Shown here piece after piece: positions 48,333 to 61,799 of a stretch of 64,000 nucleotides of DNA. Below the pieces are notes generated by a model. It did not search any database, had not been told where the DNA came from, and saw nothing but the letters and a program-made list of their open reading frames with translations. Each line of letters opens with the position of its first letter. The stretch's first letter is position 1. Source of the stretch: Protopterus annectens. Lineage: Eukaryota; Chordata; Ceratodontiformes; Protopteridae. Location of the stretch: NCBI RefSeq assembly GCF_019279795.1, contig NC_056725.1:1746683626-1746747625 (forward strand). Direction: 5' to 3'. The position numbers and the translations under genes are program-made.

Positions 48333-48740
48333 GCTTAGGGAAACTGATGTTTTTTTGATTCTGCCATGTAGGACCACTTTAATATAACATGATATTGTTA
48401 TGTTATGTTGCCAGAAAAAAATGGCAGCAAATGAATTTGGGACAACTTTTGTAAATGATGTTTGGAAGTTTGATGCATATCTCATATCAAGGATAGATGA
48501 ACTTTGTTTTGGGGAGACAAGTTCTGGAAAACACACAGTATTGCTTAAAAAAGATTATTTGATTTAGTTACAAAAACATAACATTCCAGTTAATTCAGCC
48601 ACTTCATACAAGACTGGCTGATGTGCTCAAACCATTTTTCCATAAAACCCTGCTACAAAATGAGTGGATTGACTTATTTCTGTAACATACTACTGAATTT
48701 TAAGTAAAGACAAAGAACTGTTTCTAACATGTGCATGTGC

Positions 48741-48780
<40 letters not shown>

Positions 48781-50132
48781 CCATTCACATACACATACAC
48801 AGAAACACAAACACACACAGTAAGAGCATATCTTGATAACTGGCATCTCTTCTAGCTTTTTTCTTTGAATATGGACTATCTAACGAAGTCCTGAGTTGCC
48901 ACAGAAATCAGTCAGTCCAGAAGATGACTTTTTAATTATGTCTGCCTGATGCTATATGTATTTAATTGGTCTAAAACCTATTCAAATGTCTGTTAGCATA
49001 CATCTGGTCATATTAACTAATGAAAACATATGTGGTAGGACTGCTTGATCATAATGTTATGGTGGAGACAAAACAAAGAATTAATGTGACTTAGCAAGCA
49101 ATACTACAGGCATATAATACCTGGAAACTTCCAAATGACTTCATCCTGAGTAGAAATTATGTATGTTAGCAGCTACAAGTACCTGATATAGAATTACTGG
49201 AGTCAGCCTTTGTTTCATTCTCTTCTATTGCTTGAATTGCAGTAGTGCTTTCTAGAATCCACACATTTTGAAAACTTATGTTAAGAACATATACCTCTGC
49301 ATTTTATGCAATTAACTGAATTACTAGTAACATGCCAGACTGGGGGAGAAGGTAAGGCAGGTAAATCTGTTCATGTCTCACTCTTTGTGTTCCTAACATT
49401 GTAAACTTGTTTTATCTATATATCCATCCTACATTTCAGTTTAAAAAGTTCTCCAAATATGCACAGTGCTTTACCTGTACTGATTCATATTTGTGTATCT
49501 GCATGTATGCCCCAACCTAGCGACCTGCACATGCTTATAAGTAGGTATCTGCATGGCTCAGTCTACTGGACTAATGGGAAGATCTGGACCCCTTATTTCC
49601 AAATTGTGTCTTAATATTTGAGATTTATGATGCAAGGAAAATACTAATTTGGGATAAAAGATACTTTGTTATGGCAATGATTATTTTATATCTGTTTCAT
49701 TTTGTTTCATTTTTACACATTTTTACTGTAATGGTATAATTACGTGGTTGTTAGTTGCTATATCTATCAAGTAACAGCTGTAATATGGACTAATGGAGAA
49801 TTACCAATCTGAATGTATCACTTTTACCATAAAATATGTTTTTATAATTATCTCATGTGTACCATGCTAAAACTTGCAAAATGTACACCAAGTTAACTCA
49901 GACTTTCAAAAAATGTTATTGCCCCCAGAAACACCAAGGAAAAGATGGGATTTTGTGCCACCTGAAATTCTACATACAGTTTGCCCATGACTCAAGAACA
50001 CATATTCAGGCAAAACACTGAAATCTATCAGTCTTCATACCCCATTAAATGGAATAAGTGCACCAACCAGAAATGTATATCCAAGTCAGCTGATGGAGCC
50101 AAACTCAAATACTGAAAGTTTTTTTAAATTAA
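48332..50132. other. unassigned DNA with one (CA)n array
   Basis: A (CA)n array of about 36 bp lies at 48744-48779. Otherwise no element or gene was recognised in this 1.8-kb block. Confidence 0.4.
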
Positions 50133-50205
50133 ACTAGATAACCACAAACACTCCTGTACTTCAAGGGACTCGACTCCACATACAATGTTTAAACTAATTC
50201 CAATA

Positions 50206-50350
50206 GGTTCATAGGTTCATAGGTTAGTACTAGGCTAACTGCCCTTGCAAATATTATTTTAAGCCAATATAATATCGAGCTTCAAAAAACTGTACCCTGT
50301 GGTTTGTAAAGCAACAAATTAACCATTAGGCCACCTCCCAACCCTGCCTT
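50206..50350 (-). mobile_element. small tRNA-derived SINE with CR1-like tail, in PLE 3' UTR
   Basis: Read on the minus strand: a GGGAGGTGGCCTAATGG head with A-box-like TGGTTAATTTGTTG, a middle part, then CAGTTAGCCTAGTACTAACC and (TATGAACC)2. It is the same family as 23703-23848. The upstream partial PLE copy shows the unoccupied site (CCAATACCACTTTATT near 58861). This fixes the borders, with at most a TA duplication. Confidence 0.85.
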
Positions 50351-50989
50351 TACCACTTTATTAAATATAAAAATATAATTATAATAATAATGACAAAAGT
50401 TAAGAGCTTTTGTTCCTTTTCAATATAAACTGAACTTCATCAGAATTACTTTTACATCTTAACAGCTTGCTTAAATACAATAATGCCTCCCTTGATTAAA
50501 ATCTCCCATGCTTATTAAACAACAATCAATTAAGAAACTAACAGTTGCTCTTAAAACTCATGTACTATCTTGTACAATAAGAATATATACATACATATAT
50601 ATAAAAACCTTTAATGTCTCCTAAAAAGCAACAAACATTAGACAAATGTTTCTAAAAACATAACATCTCAAAAATTTATATGCACATCAAGACTATTCAG
50701 TTTGGTGACCCCATAATATACCCATTCAATAAGAACACAACTATTTTTCATAAAAAAAGTCTTCTATAAATATTAATATTAAATTGAATCCAGTGGCTAT
50801 TGAAATTTAAGCAAAATAATGTTTTAATTTTAATACTGAACTAATAGAGCAGGATTCATTCAACCCTTGGGCACTTAATGCATTTAAATGTAATTGCCAC
50901 TGCAATTCACACTTCTCTAAATGCTCCTTCATAAAATATCCCCTAGGGTCTTAATTAACCTGCTCTATAGCCATAAACACAAATTTATG

Positions 50990-51300
50990 TCCTATATTAA
51001 TCTGTACGTTTGTAAAGCACGCTAGTTTGTTTTTTATTCTTTATATCAAGCAGGTGTTCATATATTTGGTCTTTTAATTTTCGTAAAGTCTTACCCATAT
51101 GAAAGGCTGTACATGCCTCACACTTAGCAAAGTAAACCACCTGCTTATAATCACAAATAAAATGTCCATTGATATTATAACCTACACCATATACTTCAAA
51201 ATAATCTGTCATTTTTATATAGGGACATTGCCTGCATCTTCCACATTTAAGCATGCCCATTTGTCTGCCACCCTGTAAACTATATAACTGTGCAGCCATT
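50990..51300 (-). pseudogene. PLE GIY-YIG endonuclease domain
   Basis: From 51299 the frame has CGRCRQCPYIKMTDYF, then VVYFAKCEACTAFHMGKTL and KLKDQIYEHLLDIKNK. The Cys-rich linker (CGRCRQC, KCEAC) is typical of Penelope-type proteins. HMG stands where the family has YVG or YIG, so the second key Tyr is lost. VVY, the Arg/Lys and the Glu of IYEH are kept. It normally nicks target DNA to prime reverse transcription. Confidence 0.85.
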
Positions 51301-52752
51301 TTTTATTTCATTATTTGCCTCAAATAACTGTTTAAAACATTTATATTTTTTATATACTATCAAAGGTTTTTCTGACACCTTCTCCAAAGCCCCCCCCTCT
51401 AATTTAAACACATTCCAATTTTTATATATAATATTAATCACCTCCCTACTATCTAAATTATAAGTAGTAATAAATTATTTTCTTTTGTTTTCAAATGGCA
51501 CTACTTCTTTTCCTAAACTTTTTACTGAACTACTTCTAGATTCTAAATGAGGTATGTAATCACCTCTAATTCTTTTTTCAATGATTTCCTTTCAATTTCT
51601 AATAAATAATCCATTGGATAGCCCTTCTGACTAGGCATATCTATCACTATCTTACATTCATTTATAAAAACTTCAAAATCCAAAACCATTCTGGCCTACC
51701 TCACCAGCTGGCCCTTCACCACCACCTTTTTCTGATAAAGGGGGTTCCAGCTCGTATAATGTAAATATGTATTTGAGAATGTGGGCTTCCTGTATATATT
51801 AGAGGCAAATTTTGGTCACCCTACATCTTTTTCCAACATAACATCCAAAAACATTATTTTTTCATGACCTGTCACATGAATAACTTTTAATAAAGATTCT
51901 GTACAGTTAATATATTCAATAAATTCTATCACTTTTACTTCAATATCATTCCATATTAAAAATATGTCATCCAAAAATCTAGCATAATACATCCAACAGC
52001 CCTTATACTTACTATTAAATATATATTTATCTTCCCACCTGGTCATAACTAAATTAGCGAAAGATGGGGCACATGCTGCAGCCATTGCAACACCCACATT
52101 CTGTTTGAAAAATTGTCCTTCAAAATATATATAATTATTTTTTTATATTACGTCCATTAATGTTACCAACAAATTAACCCTGCCACTCCCCAAGTCTCCA
52201 GTTTTAAACAATTGCTCCTCAAACCACACTAAGTCTAAATCATGGGGGATTACAGAATAAAGGTTTTGCACATCTATGGTAACAAAAATGTATTCATCCC
52301 TATAGGGTATATTACCAATATTACTTAAAAATTGCCATGAATCTTTGCATATATAGTAAAGTTTTTGTACGCTGTTTTTAAAGGAATTTTCAATAAATTT
52401 CACTATAAAATAAGTTTTACTCCTAGTAGCATCGATTATTAGACTTATGCAATTTTGGAACAGCGAATATGCTGGCAATCACCGGTTGATCGTTATACAT
52501 ATAATTAAATTATAATACACTTATCTGACTGTGATAACAAATTATTTAAAAGATAATCAATTTTTCCTTGTCCTATATTTATTTGATTTCTAGAAATCTC
52601 AACATACGTTTCATCCAACAATAATACATTCATCTTATTAATATAATCACTGTTTGTCATGACAATCAAACCTCCCCCTTTATCGGGTTTCATTACCTGT
52701 ATAGTCTTATCCCTAACTATATCATTCAATAAAAGTATTTCATCATTTACTT
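51301..52752 (-). pseudogene. PLE reverse transcriptase
   Basis: The order on the minus strand is NDIVRDKTIQVMKPDKGGGL (52729 on), the RT finger region, and VTIDVQNLYSVIPH (about 52275), which holds the first catalytic Asp. GVAMAAACAPSFANLVM follows (about 52090), then the active site RFLDDIFLIWN (about 51985) with both Asp residues kept, and KIMFLDVMLEKD. Below 51816 the thumb/linker is in broken frames (IYRKPTFSNTYLHY, KGYPMDYL). Frameshifts and stops separate the pieces. The 5' side stops at the L2 insertion near 52750. Confidence 0.88.
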
Positions 52753-55700
52753 ATTATTATTTATTTATTTATTAACATTTGTTGACCAGGAAAATCCGAC
52801 TGGACACAGGTCCTTTTTCAGCGGAGGCCTGGGGAGAAAAGCTCCACAATAAAAACATCAATTAAAAACAACAATTAATTACAAGTTATAAGAAGTATAG
52901 GTAGGTTTTGTTTAATAATAGTAGCAAACAGTTATAGTTCAAAATGAAATTAACTATTTAGTTAAATGGTACAACACTTATATCATTGGTGCCATAAAGA
53001 CTAGCAAGTATTTTAATAGCTGAGCTAGGAGCTATTACCCTTGAATAACAGTGGCTAAGATTACAGCTGAGATATAGGTTTATAAGCAATGTATTTGACT
53101 GCAATCCAAGGTAGTTAAGAGAGGTGGAAGAAAAGGACTAGAGAGGTTGGGGTAGAGATGTTAGAGAGGTTTGTTACAGGGGCATGCCCAGTGCTCATTT
53201 AGATGAGATTTTAGAGCAGCTTTGAAGTTAGTGCATGATGACACAGAAGTTATAGTGTGAAGAAGGGTATTCCATAATTTTGCTATGGAGTAGGAAAAGA
53301 GAGCTTCTCCAGCAGAGTTCCTGGTTTTAGTTACCTGTAATTGATTTTTGTTGCTGGAGCATAGGGGTCTGGTGGTATGATAGATTTGTAGTAGATTTTG
53401 GAGGAAGGGGACTTTTAGAGGATGATTTAGTAGTTTGGGGCAAGTGAGAGTTGGTACCATTGAAGGAGGTGAGGGAGTTCTAGCCAGCCTAGTTCAGTAA
53501 GTGAGGTGCAGTGGTGGCTACCGTAGTTTACACCAGTGACAAATCTTGCTATTTTGTTGTAGCAAGCTTCGAGTTTACCTAACTCACTTTGCCTTAGGTT
53601 AGTAAATATTGGAGAGGCGTAGAGTATGGTGGAGATAAGGTATTTGCAACTGAAATCTTGGCTGTTTTGGTGAGGAATTGTTTATTTCTGTATAAAGCTC
53701 CTAGTTGTTTGTGTACTTTTATATGGTTAACGAGATGTGGATGTCAAACTTGAGGTTATTGTTAATTTCAGCTCCATGTAGTTTGGTGTGGTCTGTTGGG
53801 GGAGATAATGGTGTTGTCATTGGCTTTAATATTAAATTGGTGGGTGTTTAGATTGTGTTTGGTGGGTTGGAAGATGAGGAGTTTTGTTTTGTTTGGGTTA
53901 AGTATTAATTGTGCATCTGAAAGCCAAGTTTCAACTGAGGAAAAGGTTTTCTGTGTGGTATTTTGAAGTTCAGGTAGAGAGTGGGATGAGCAGATGATGG
54001 TGGAATCATCTGCTTACTGTATGAGAGTGGCCTGTTTGGTAACAGAGGCTAGATTATTAGTGAATATGGAGAAGAGTAAGGGTTCAAGGATGGATCCTTG
54101 GGGAACACCTACTGAGACATGGAGTTGCGGGGATAATATCATTATGCCAAAGAACGGATTGATGGCGGTCAGTCAGGTAGCTCTGGAAACAGTTTGTGAC
54201 AGACTGAGAGAAGGATAGAGTACCGAGGACAGTGATAAGTTGTTTATGAGAGACCATGCCAAATGCTTTAGATAGGTCTAGGAAAGTTGCAGAGGTGAAA
54301 TAACCATTGTTTTTATGTTGAAGTGGTTGTGTTGTGGTATGGTCAGAAACCGTGTTGTGTTTTAGGAGGTTGTTAGTAAGGAGGTAGTTTAGAACTTGAG
54401 AGTGAATGCATCTCTCAAGTATTTTTGATAGAGGAGACAGAATTTCTATGGGCTGGTAGTTGGTGAATTCTGTGGAGGGCCCACCTTTGTGGAGGGGGAT
54501 AATGTCGGATATTTTCCATTGTGAAGGGACATAGCTTTCAGATAAAGATTGGTTAATCAGGATTGCAACTGGGCAGGCTAGGGCTTCAGCTGCAATTTTA
54601 AGGTACTCAGCTGGGAGGTTGTCAGCTGCTAGTTTTGTGGGCTTTAGTTTCGATAATAGTTTTTTATGTTGGAGGTAGGGATAGGAGAGAAAGGGAATGC
54701 AATGGGCAGGTTACTTGGTGTAGTTGGATGGGGTAGGGGAGAGGGGTTGTGTTGTTTTGCTAGTGATACAACGGTTTGTGTGAAGTGAGTGTTGAGAGGT
54801 GGCAATGTTTTCAGAGGAGTTTGGTTTGTTTGGTGGAGGGGTTCCTACTTTTCCTGGGTGGAGGATGGAGTTGATGGTTGACCAGAACTGTTTGGGGTTG
54901 TTTTGGGTGGAGTTCAGGGCAGACTTGTAATATAGGATTTTGTCCTGTTTTATTCATTTTTTTAACTTTGTTAAGTAATTCACAGAATTTCTGTCTATCA
55001 GAGGGTTTTTTTGTCTTGCGCCAGTGATTCCAGGCTCTATCTCGGTTTTTAATTTCTGATCTAGTGGCTTTTTGCAGCCATGGAGAGGACCGGGCTTTAA
55101 CTCTAGTAAATCTTGTGGGTGCATTGGTTTTAGGACTTTAAGGAAGGTGGTATTGAAAAACTGGACAGCTTCATCAAAGTTGAGGTATTTTAGTGGAGTC
55201 CAGTTGCAGTTTTTTAGGGCTGAGATGAAGTTGTCAGGGTTAAGTTTACTTTATTACGTATTTGCTGGTAGGTAAGGGGTTTAGCCTGATATGTGTTTTT
55301 GAGTAGGAAAGTTGGGGTTTGATCACTGAGGCTATGACAGGTGGTAGGCAGCCAGCTGTGCATGATTGGGGGCTCTTGCTGAATAGTATCTAGTCAAGAG
55401 TAGAATGCTTGTTGGAATTCTTATTTATTCTGGTGGGTGTCTGATAAGCTGGAAAAAAACATGAAGATATAGATGGTGGGCTGGATGATGGTTGGAACAG
55501 GATAGCCAATCTATATTAAAATCACCTAATATTATGGTTTCTTGTGGAAGGTGATGATTTACCCAGCTGAGGAGGTTTTCAAGTAGAGGGATATTGTTGC
55601 CAGGTGGGATGTAGCATGCTATTATGTTAATGGTCTTGTCTTGGTTTACTTTTAGGTTGGTACAGACTATTTCTTCTTTGTCAATTAGGGGGTGCCGATA

Positions 55701-56460
55701 AGTTTAGGATTTGAATATTAAGATTCTGTTTATACATTACAGCTACACCACCCCCTTTTTTGTGCAACTGATCTTGTCTTAGGATACAGTAGCCTGAAGG
55801 GAGAATTTACTCACTGGTAATGTAAGGTTTGAGCCAGGTTGCTATTAGAATGATAATATCAGGGGAGTATAAGTCTATGGTAGCGTGGAGGTCATGGATT
55901 TTATTGGTTATACTTCTTATATTTAGGCCTAAGATAAGTAGGGCAAGTATTGTTATGGCTGAGGACATTAGTTTTAGTAATGAGAGAATTAGTTTAAGTT
56001 TTGGGGTAGCTTTTTGTTTGGGTGAAGTGGGTGACAGATAAAGTAGGTTGAGGGATAGTTTGTAAGGCATTAGGGATTCTTTTTGTTTGTGTGGTGGAGG
56101 TGATAGCTTAAGTGGGTTGTGCATTGGGGTGTATTTGTTGTGAGAGGTGTATGAGTAGTGTGATGGTGTGACATGAGTGGTGGTGACTGTAGTTGTGCAG
56201 TGGAGGTACAATGGTGTTTTGGTAAGATGTAATGTGTGCAAGAAGGGTGCATGTAAAGAGTATAGGTAGAGTGTGTAGGATCATGGTACTTGAGGTGGGA
56301 AGTTGATGGTAGGCTGGAGGTGTGGTTAGAGTTGGTGCTGTAGGTGTGGTTGGTTGTGATTGTAATGGGAGGGATGTTTGGCTAGAATAAGTGTAGGTGT
56401 GTTGGGAATGGGGGTGATATGGGGGCAGGGAGGGCAGTGAAGCGAGCGTAGCGGGCAGTA
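52745..56460 (-). mobile_element. L2-like LINE inserted in the PLE
   Basis: The minus strand holds an APE-type endonuclease start (LILGLNIRSITNKIHDL, DIIILIATWLKP at 55900-55810). It also holds RT pieces: TSATFLDLSKAF with the palm Asp near 54285. The active site reads stop-ADD (GATGAT at 54005-54010 in reverse; the stop codon at 54014-54016 replaces the usual Tyr or Phe). The tail VTKTRNSAGEALFSYS and AKLWNTLL (53350-53260) follows. The 3' end has GGAGCTTTTCTCCCCAGG, GCTGAAAAAGGACC and an AATAAATAAATAA tail. PLE coding resumes only near 56890, so the insertion may reach that point. Confidence 0.8.
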
Positions 56461-56889
56461 ACACTATTTGTTGTACATGTCATCTGGAACCAATAAACAG
56501 GCTAATACAACTCAGCAATAGTGGAAAGTCTGTAAGGTAACCCCATATTCCTAGACTCGCTTCAGTAAACCATAACTCTTTGCCTTTTAAATAAAATACC
56601 TTTTTACTTTGAGTAGAGGAATGGATAGTATACAGGGAAATGGAAAAAAACAATGAAGGAAGGCTATGCAGCTGTCCTTCTTGGCGAAATGTGTCTCAAT
56701 TATAGTAAAGGCTTAGGCAGATAAATGTATAAAAATGACCTGTGTCTATAGCATTAAACTGCTGGGTTAGAGTACACTAGCAATGGGACACAGGCTGTAA
56801 AGGAAAGGAGAAAGAGAGGTTGAGTGAACAGAAATGATCCCTGGAAACCTTGAGGCAGCTTGCCAGACCACAGTAGAAACAATCAGTTA

Positions 56890-58768
56890 AAGTGAGTCAT
56901 ATTGAACATGTTCATTCTTCTATTACTTTTAAAAAACTCATGAAAGTCTAACTCACACATTTTATCAAAAGTAGAAACCAAATGATTCAAAGGGTCTATA
57001 TTATATTCTCGTAAGCCGACAATGTCGAATCTGACATTGTTGAAAACGAGAATATCGAACGCTCAGAATCTTGAGCGTGTAAACGGAAATCTCCATAAGG
57101 GGATATTTCCATTTACTGCAAAGTAGTGCGGTCTTGGAGTTGGTACATTTATGTAGTGGGGGGTGTGGGGTTACAGGGGGGCTTGCCCCCTGCTTAAATC
57201 CATTAGGATACTTTTTTCTTTTTCTTTTTGTCTTTTTATAAGGTCGATGTTTGAAGACATCGACCATATGGTGTCAACCATATGTTGTTCGATGTTTTCA
57301 AACCTCGATCTTATAATATAGACCCGATTCAAAGGGGGGGAGTTAAAGTAACTTGGTCTTCTTAATTCCTCACAATATACACTTCCATTGTCTTTAAACC
57401 AAAATGCCAAGTTGACTTTACAGACAAACAATTTTAAGTCTATTATGCTGTTTGTCAATCATGCTCTTCTTGCTGGAACAAATGACAAACCTTTTGATAA
57501 TACGTTGGCATGTTCCATATGAATAACTCTAGTAGAGAAATTATACAGTGCAAAATCTTTTTGAGTGTTATAAATGATTTTTATAGTACCTTCATTTTCA
57601 TTAATCACACTAAACATCTAATTAATGCCTTTCCGTTGATAAGGGAACTGCTTTGGTCTCATTCCCTGGTACTGTATCTCTGTTCCGCTGACTGATTCCA
57701 GTATCTGGATTCTCTCTGATCTCAGCAGAAGCTGGCTGCTCCATGAATTGTTCCCTAAAGGAACCGACCTTCCTCTGGTAGTAGAAATATTTTCTTCCGA
57801 TGTCATCACTCTCTCGTATCTCATTGGTGAATGACCAGCTTCTCCTCCCTCATTACCAAGACTACCCGGTGGATCTGGTTAAACATGATGATTACCATAA
57901 CTTAGGGAGTCTCTATAAAGTTTTTCTAACTTCCCTTTTAAAAAACTGTCATAAATTCAATCCACATTCTGAAATGCTTGTTCATAACTGACATTATATT
58001 GGTCAAATAATAAATTGCTCTGCAAGGAAGCATTCAAAGAAGCTATTTCATTAGACAGTTTTTCAGTTCTAATGTCATTATATAGAATAAAATAAAATGC
58101 ACCAGGTTAGCACACAAACATATGTTTATTCAAACAAAAAAATAGAAAAAATAAAGAAGAAAAAAAAATAGAAAAAAAAAGAAAAAATAGAAAAAATAAA
58201 AATGGTCATTATATTTCACCATAATATGCATTAGTTCACAACCCATCTCATCAAAAACTCCAACAATTCCTTATGATAGGCTGATCCTTTTAAGACACCA
58301 TTTGGATATTTCCAAAGTCTTAAAGCTTATGAAACCTGCCAATTCGTAATGCACTCATTAAGGAAGGAGTTTTCTAGTTGCAGTTTCTTAAAAGACAATA
58401 TCTTCTTCTTAAACTGTTCTAATTGCTGGTGCATAGAACCTTTTTCTCCTTCTTGTGGCTGATACTGTTCTTCCATTCTACTGTCTATATTCAACTCAAA
58501 TTTATTGGATTTCCAAGTTGTAAGTTCAAAGGGAGGCACTGACAAACCAGGACTAACCACCGGACAAGGTTGAGTTAACAGTAAACCAAAACTCGAGCCA
58601 CTAGCTGCTATGGTTTCATTATAATTACCTCGGTGGCCTAACATATAAAGACCTTCTAAATTATGATTTATTTTCTGCAATAGAAGGGTCAAGTCGCCAG
58701 TAGACTTTCTGCAATTCTGTTGACTGTCCAGAGGAGCCCACAGGAGGAGTACTGGAAGAAACAGACAT
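56890..58768 (-). pseudogene. PLE N-terminal region
   Basis: The likely start codon is 58768-58766, just inside the junction with the upstream copy; the leader reads MSVSSSTPPVGSSGQ. A frameshift follows, then an open part (58692-58327) with a coiled-coil-like QLEQFKKKILSFKKLQLEN. Farther on come SLNASLQSNLLFDQYNVSYEQ and the family block ALYNFSTRVIHMEHANVLSK, GLSFVPARRA (57560-57470). DLKLFVCKVNLAFWFKDNGS then leads into RRPSYFNSPP, where the MITE is inserted. The reading continues NHLVSTFDKMCELDF (56980-56940). Confidence 0.75.
56992..57325. mobile_element. GGGTC-type palindromic MITE with 8-bp target duplication
   Basis: A 334-bp unit starts GGGTCTATATTATA and ends TATAATATAGACCC. It is flanked by GATTCAAA on both sides (56984-56991 and 57326-57333). 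The arms contain a small inner palindrome, CCGACAATGTCGAATCTGACA. The core GTAGTGCGGTCTTGGAGTTGG is followed by a G-run and the hairpin GGGGGGCTTGCCCCC. There is no ORF of its own. Eight-base duplications with GG termini would suit Merlin-like or other 8-9-bp TSD families, but the family is not settled. Confidence 0.9.
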
Positions 58769-58800
58769 CACCTCCGTGAATAATAAACGAACAGATACAC

Positions 58801-60062
<1,262 letters not shown>

Positions 60063-60423
60063 TATTATTACACAGTTATTAAGGGCAAATATGTGTGTAT
60101 CAATATGAGTATACTATCTATATTAAAAAAAAAAAACACATAAATTAATTGAGCTAAAAAGAATGAAAATCAAAATATAGAAAAAAAACAAACAAACATT
60201 CTTTGTAGGGAAGCGAACCCCCCCTGCACCTCATGCTACTTGTGTATATCAACTGTAAGAACACAACAGCAGGGAAAAGGCAAATTTCTAATTACTGCTC
60301 TAATGCAAACTCCCACTAAGTAATTCCAGCATTCTACAATCATATTACTATATAATCAATAATGCCAACATTACAAATGTTCAAAATTCTGAATATTTGA
60401 CCGAAGAGTTGCCTCCCGCGCGC
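60063..60423. other. unassigned DNA, possible MITE core
   Basis: A stretch at 60205-60250 (GTAGGGAAGCGAACCCCCCC, GCTACTTGTGTATATCAACT) resembles the inverted core of the GGGTC-type MITEs. Termini were not found. Confidence 0.35.

Positions 60424-60840
<417 letters not shown>

Positions 60841-60876
<36 letters not shown>
60841..60876. repeat. (TA)n microsatellite between two MITEs
   Basis: About 35 bp of TA. Confidence 0.95.
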
Positions 60877-60879
<3 letters not shown>

Positions 60880-61226
60880 GGTCTTTTATACATGATTGAA
60901 ATTTCAAAACGCCAAAACCCATATGGCCAAGACCATACGTTCGACTTTTGAAATTTCGAATATGTAAAAAAAAAACAAAAAAAAATATCCCAAAACTTAC
61001 CTACATGTTGCTAGTAGGGGGGAAAGCCACCCTGCACCTCCCACACCCCCTGCTATTTAAATATACCAACTCCGAGATCACACTACAATGCAGAAAATGG
61101 AAATGTTCCCATTCCGCGCTATAGTGAGCTGTCCGTTCAGAACGTTCGAACTTCCAAAAGTCGATCATATTGTCTTGGCCGTATGAAAGTCAGCCTTTTG
61201 GAAGTTCAGTCATCTGTAGGGGGGAC

Positions 61227-61230
<4 letters not shown>
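60877..61230. mobile_element. GGGTC-type palindromic MITE in (TA)n
   Basis: The left end ATGGGTCTTTTATACATGAT and the right end (in reverse) ATGGGTCCCCCCTACAGATG pair as imperfect inverted repeats, continuing through TGAA.TT.CAAAA. The core is in reverse orientation: CCAACTCCGAGATCACACTA with a C-run CACCCCCTGC. It is flanked by TA repeats. No ORF. Confidence 0.78.
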
Positions 61231-61271
<41 letters not shown>

Positions 61272-61299
61272 TAGATAGATAGATACATACATACATATA
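61231..61299. repeat. (TA)n / (GATA)n array
   Basis: TA repeats are followed by GATAGATAGATAGATA and a CATACATACATA stretch. Confidence 0.95.
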
Positions 61300-61541
61300 T
61301 GTGTGTGTGTGCAATGCAAGTGCTTTTGCAGGGGGAACAACCCCCCTTCACCCACACCACCTGCTGTTTATTTATACTGTCTCCAAGATCACACAATCCA
61401 TGGGAGAAGAGAATATTCTTCTCCTCAGGGACTGTTGGTCTTGAACTCCTGTTGACCATTTGTTTCATTTGACCAACTGGTGATGAGCAAACAGATGTTG
61501 GTGTTGCTGGTCATTTTTTCACCAGCTGCCGTAAACCATAT

Positions 61542-61545
<4 letters not shown>
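61300..61545. mobile_element. MITE-core-like insert between microsatellites
   Basis: GGGGGAACAACCCCCCTTCA, CACCTGCTGTTTATTTATAC and TGTCTCCAAGATCACACA echo the inverted core of the neighbour at 60877-61230. The outer termini are obscured by GT and CA repeats. Confidence 0.5.
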
Positions 61546-61608
<63 letters not shown>

Positions 61609-61611
61609 AAT

Positions 61612-61688
<77 letters not shown>

Positions 61689-61690
61689 AA
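61546..61690. repeat. compound (CA)n / (TA)n / (CA)n array
   Basis: CA, then about 45 bp of TA (61555-61599), then about 75 bp of CA. Confidence 0.96.
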
Positions 61691-61799
61691 TATCTAGATC
61701 TTATATCTATATACATATATATAGTCACTAGTGTTCATTTGTGAATTCCAAAAAGCTTCAGCTGTGTGAAAACAGAAACTGAAGAATAACAGCCAGTGA

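Larger units (their letters stand above)
50133..58800 (-). mobile_element. Penelope-like element (PLE), long copy with nested insertions
   Basis: A PLE codes on the minus strand from a start codon at 58768-58766 to the GIY-YIG domain ending near 50997. A 3' UTR then runs to about 50133. It is split by a GGGTC-type MITE (56992-57325), an L2-like LINE (about 52745 to at least 56460) and a small SINE (50206-50350). A partial copy of the same element lies directly upstream (58801-60062) in the same direction, which is the pseudo-LTR layout of this class. PLEs combine a telomerase-related RT with a GIY-YIG nuclease. This one has stops and frameshifts throughout. Confidence 0.88.

Noticed and set aside
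48234-48536. 100-residue minus-strand frame
   Set aside because: A third of it is translated TA repeat, and the rest has no known motif.
50400-50445. Possible hammerhead ribozyme core in the PLE 3' UTR (minus strand CTGATGA, 16 nt, GAAA), as some PLEs carry such ribozymes
   Set aside because: The 16 nt between the two motifs do not form a convincing stem II, no stem III plus cleavage site follows GAAA, and the second copy lacks the CTGATGA form. A descriptor search over intact copies would decide it.
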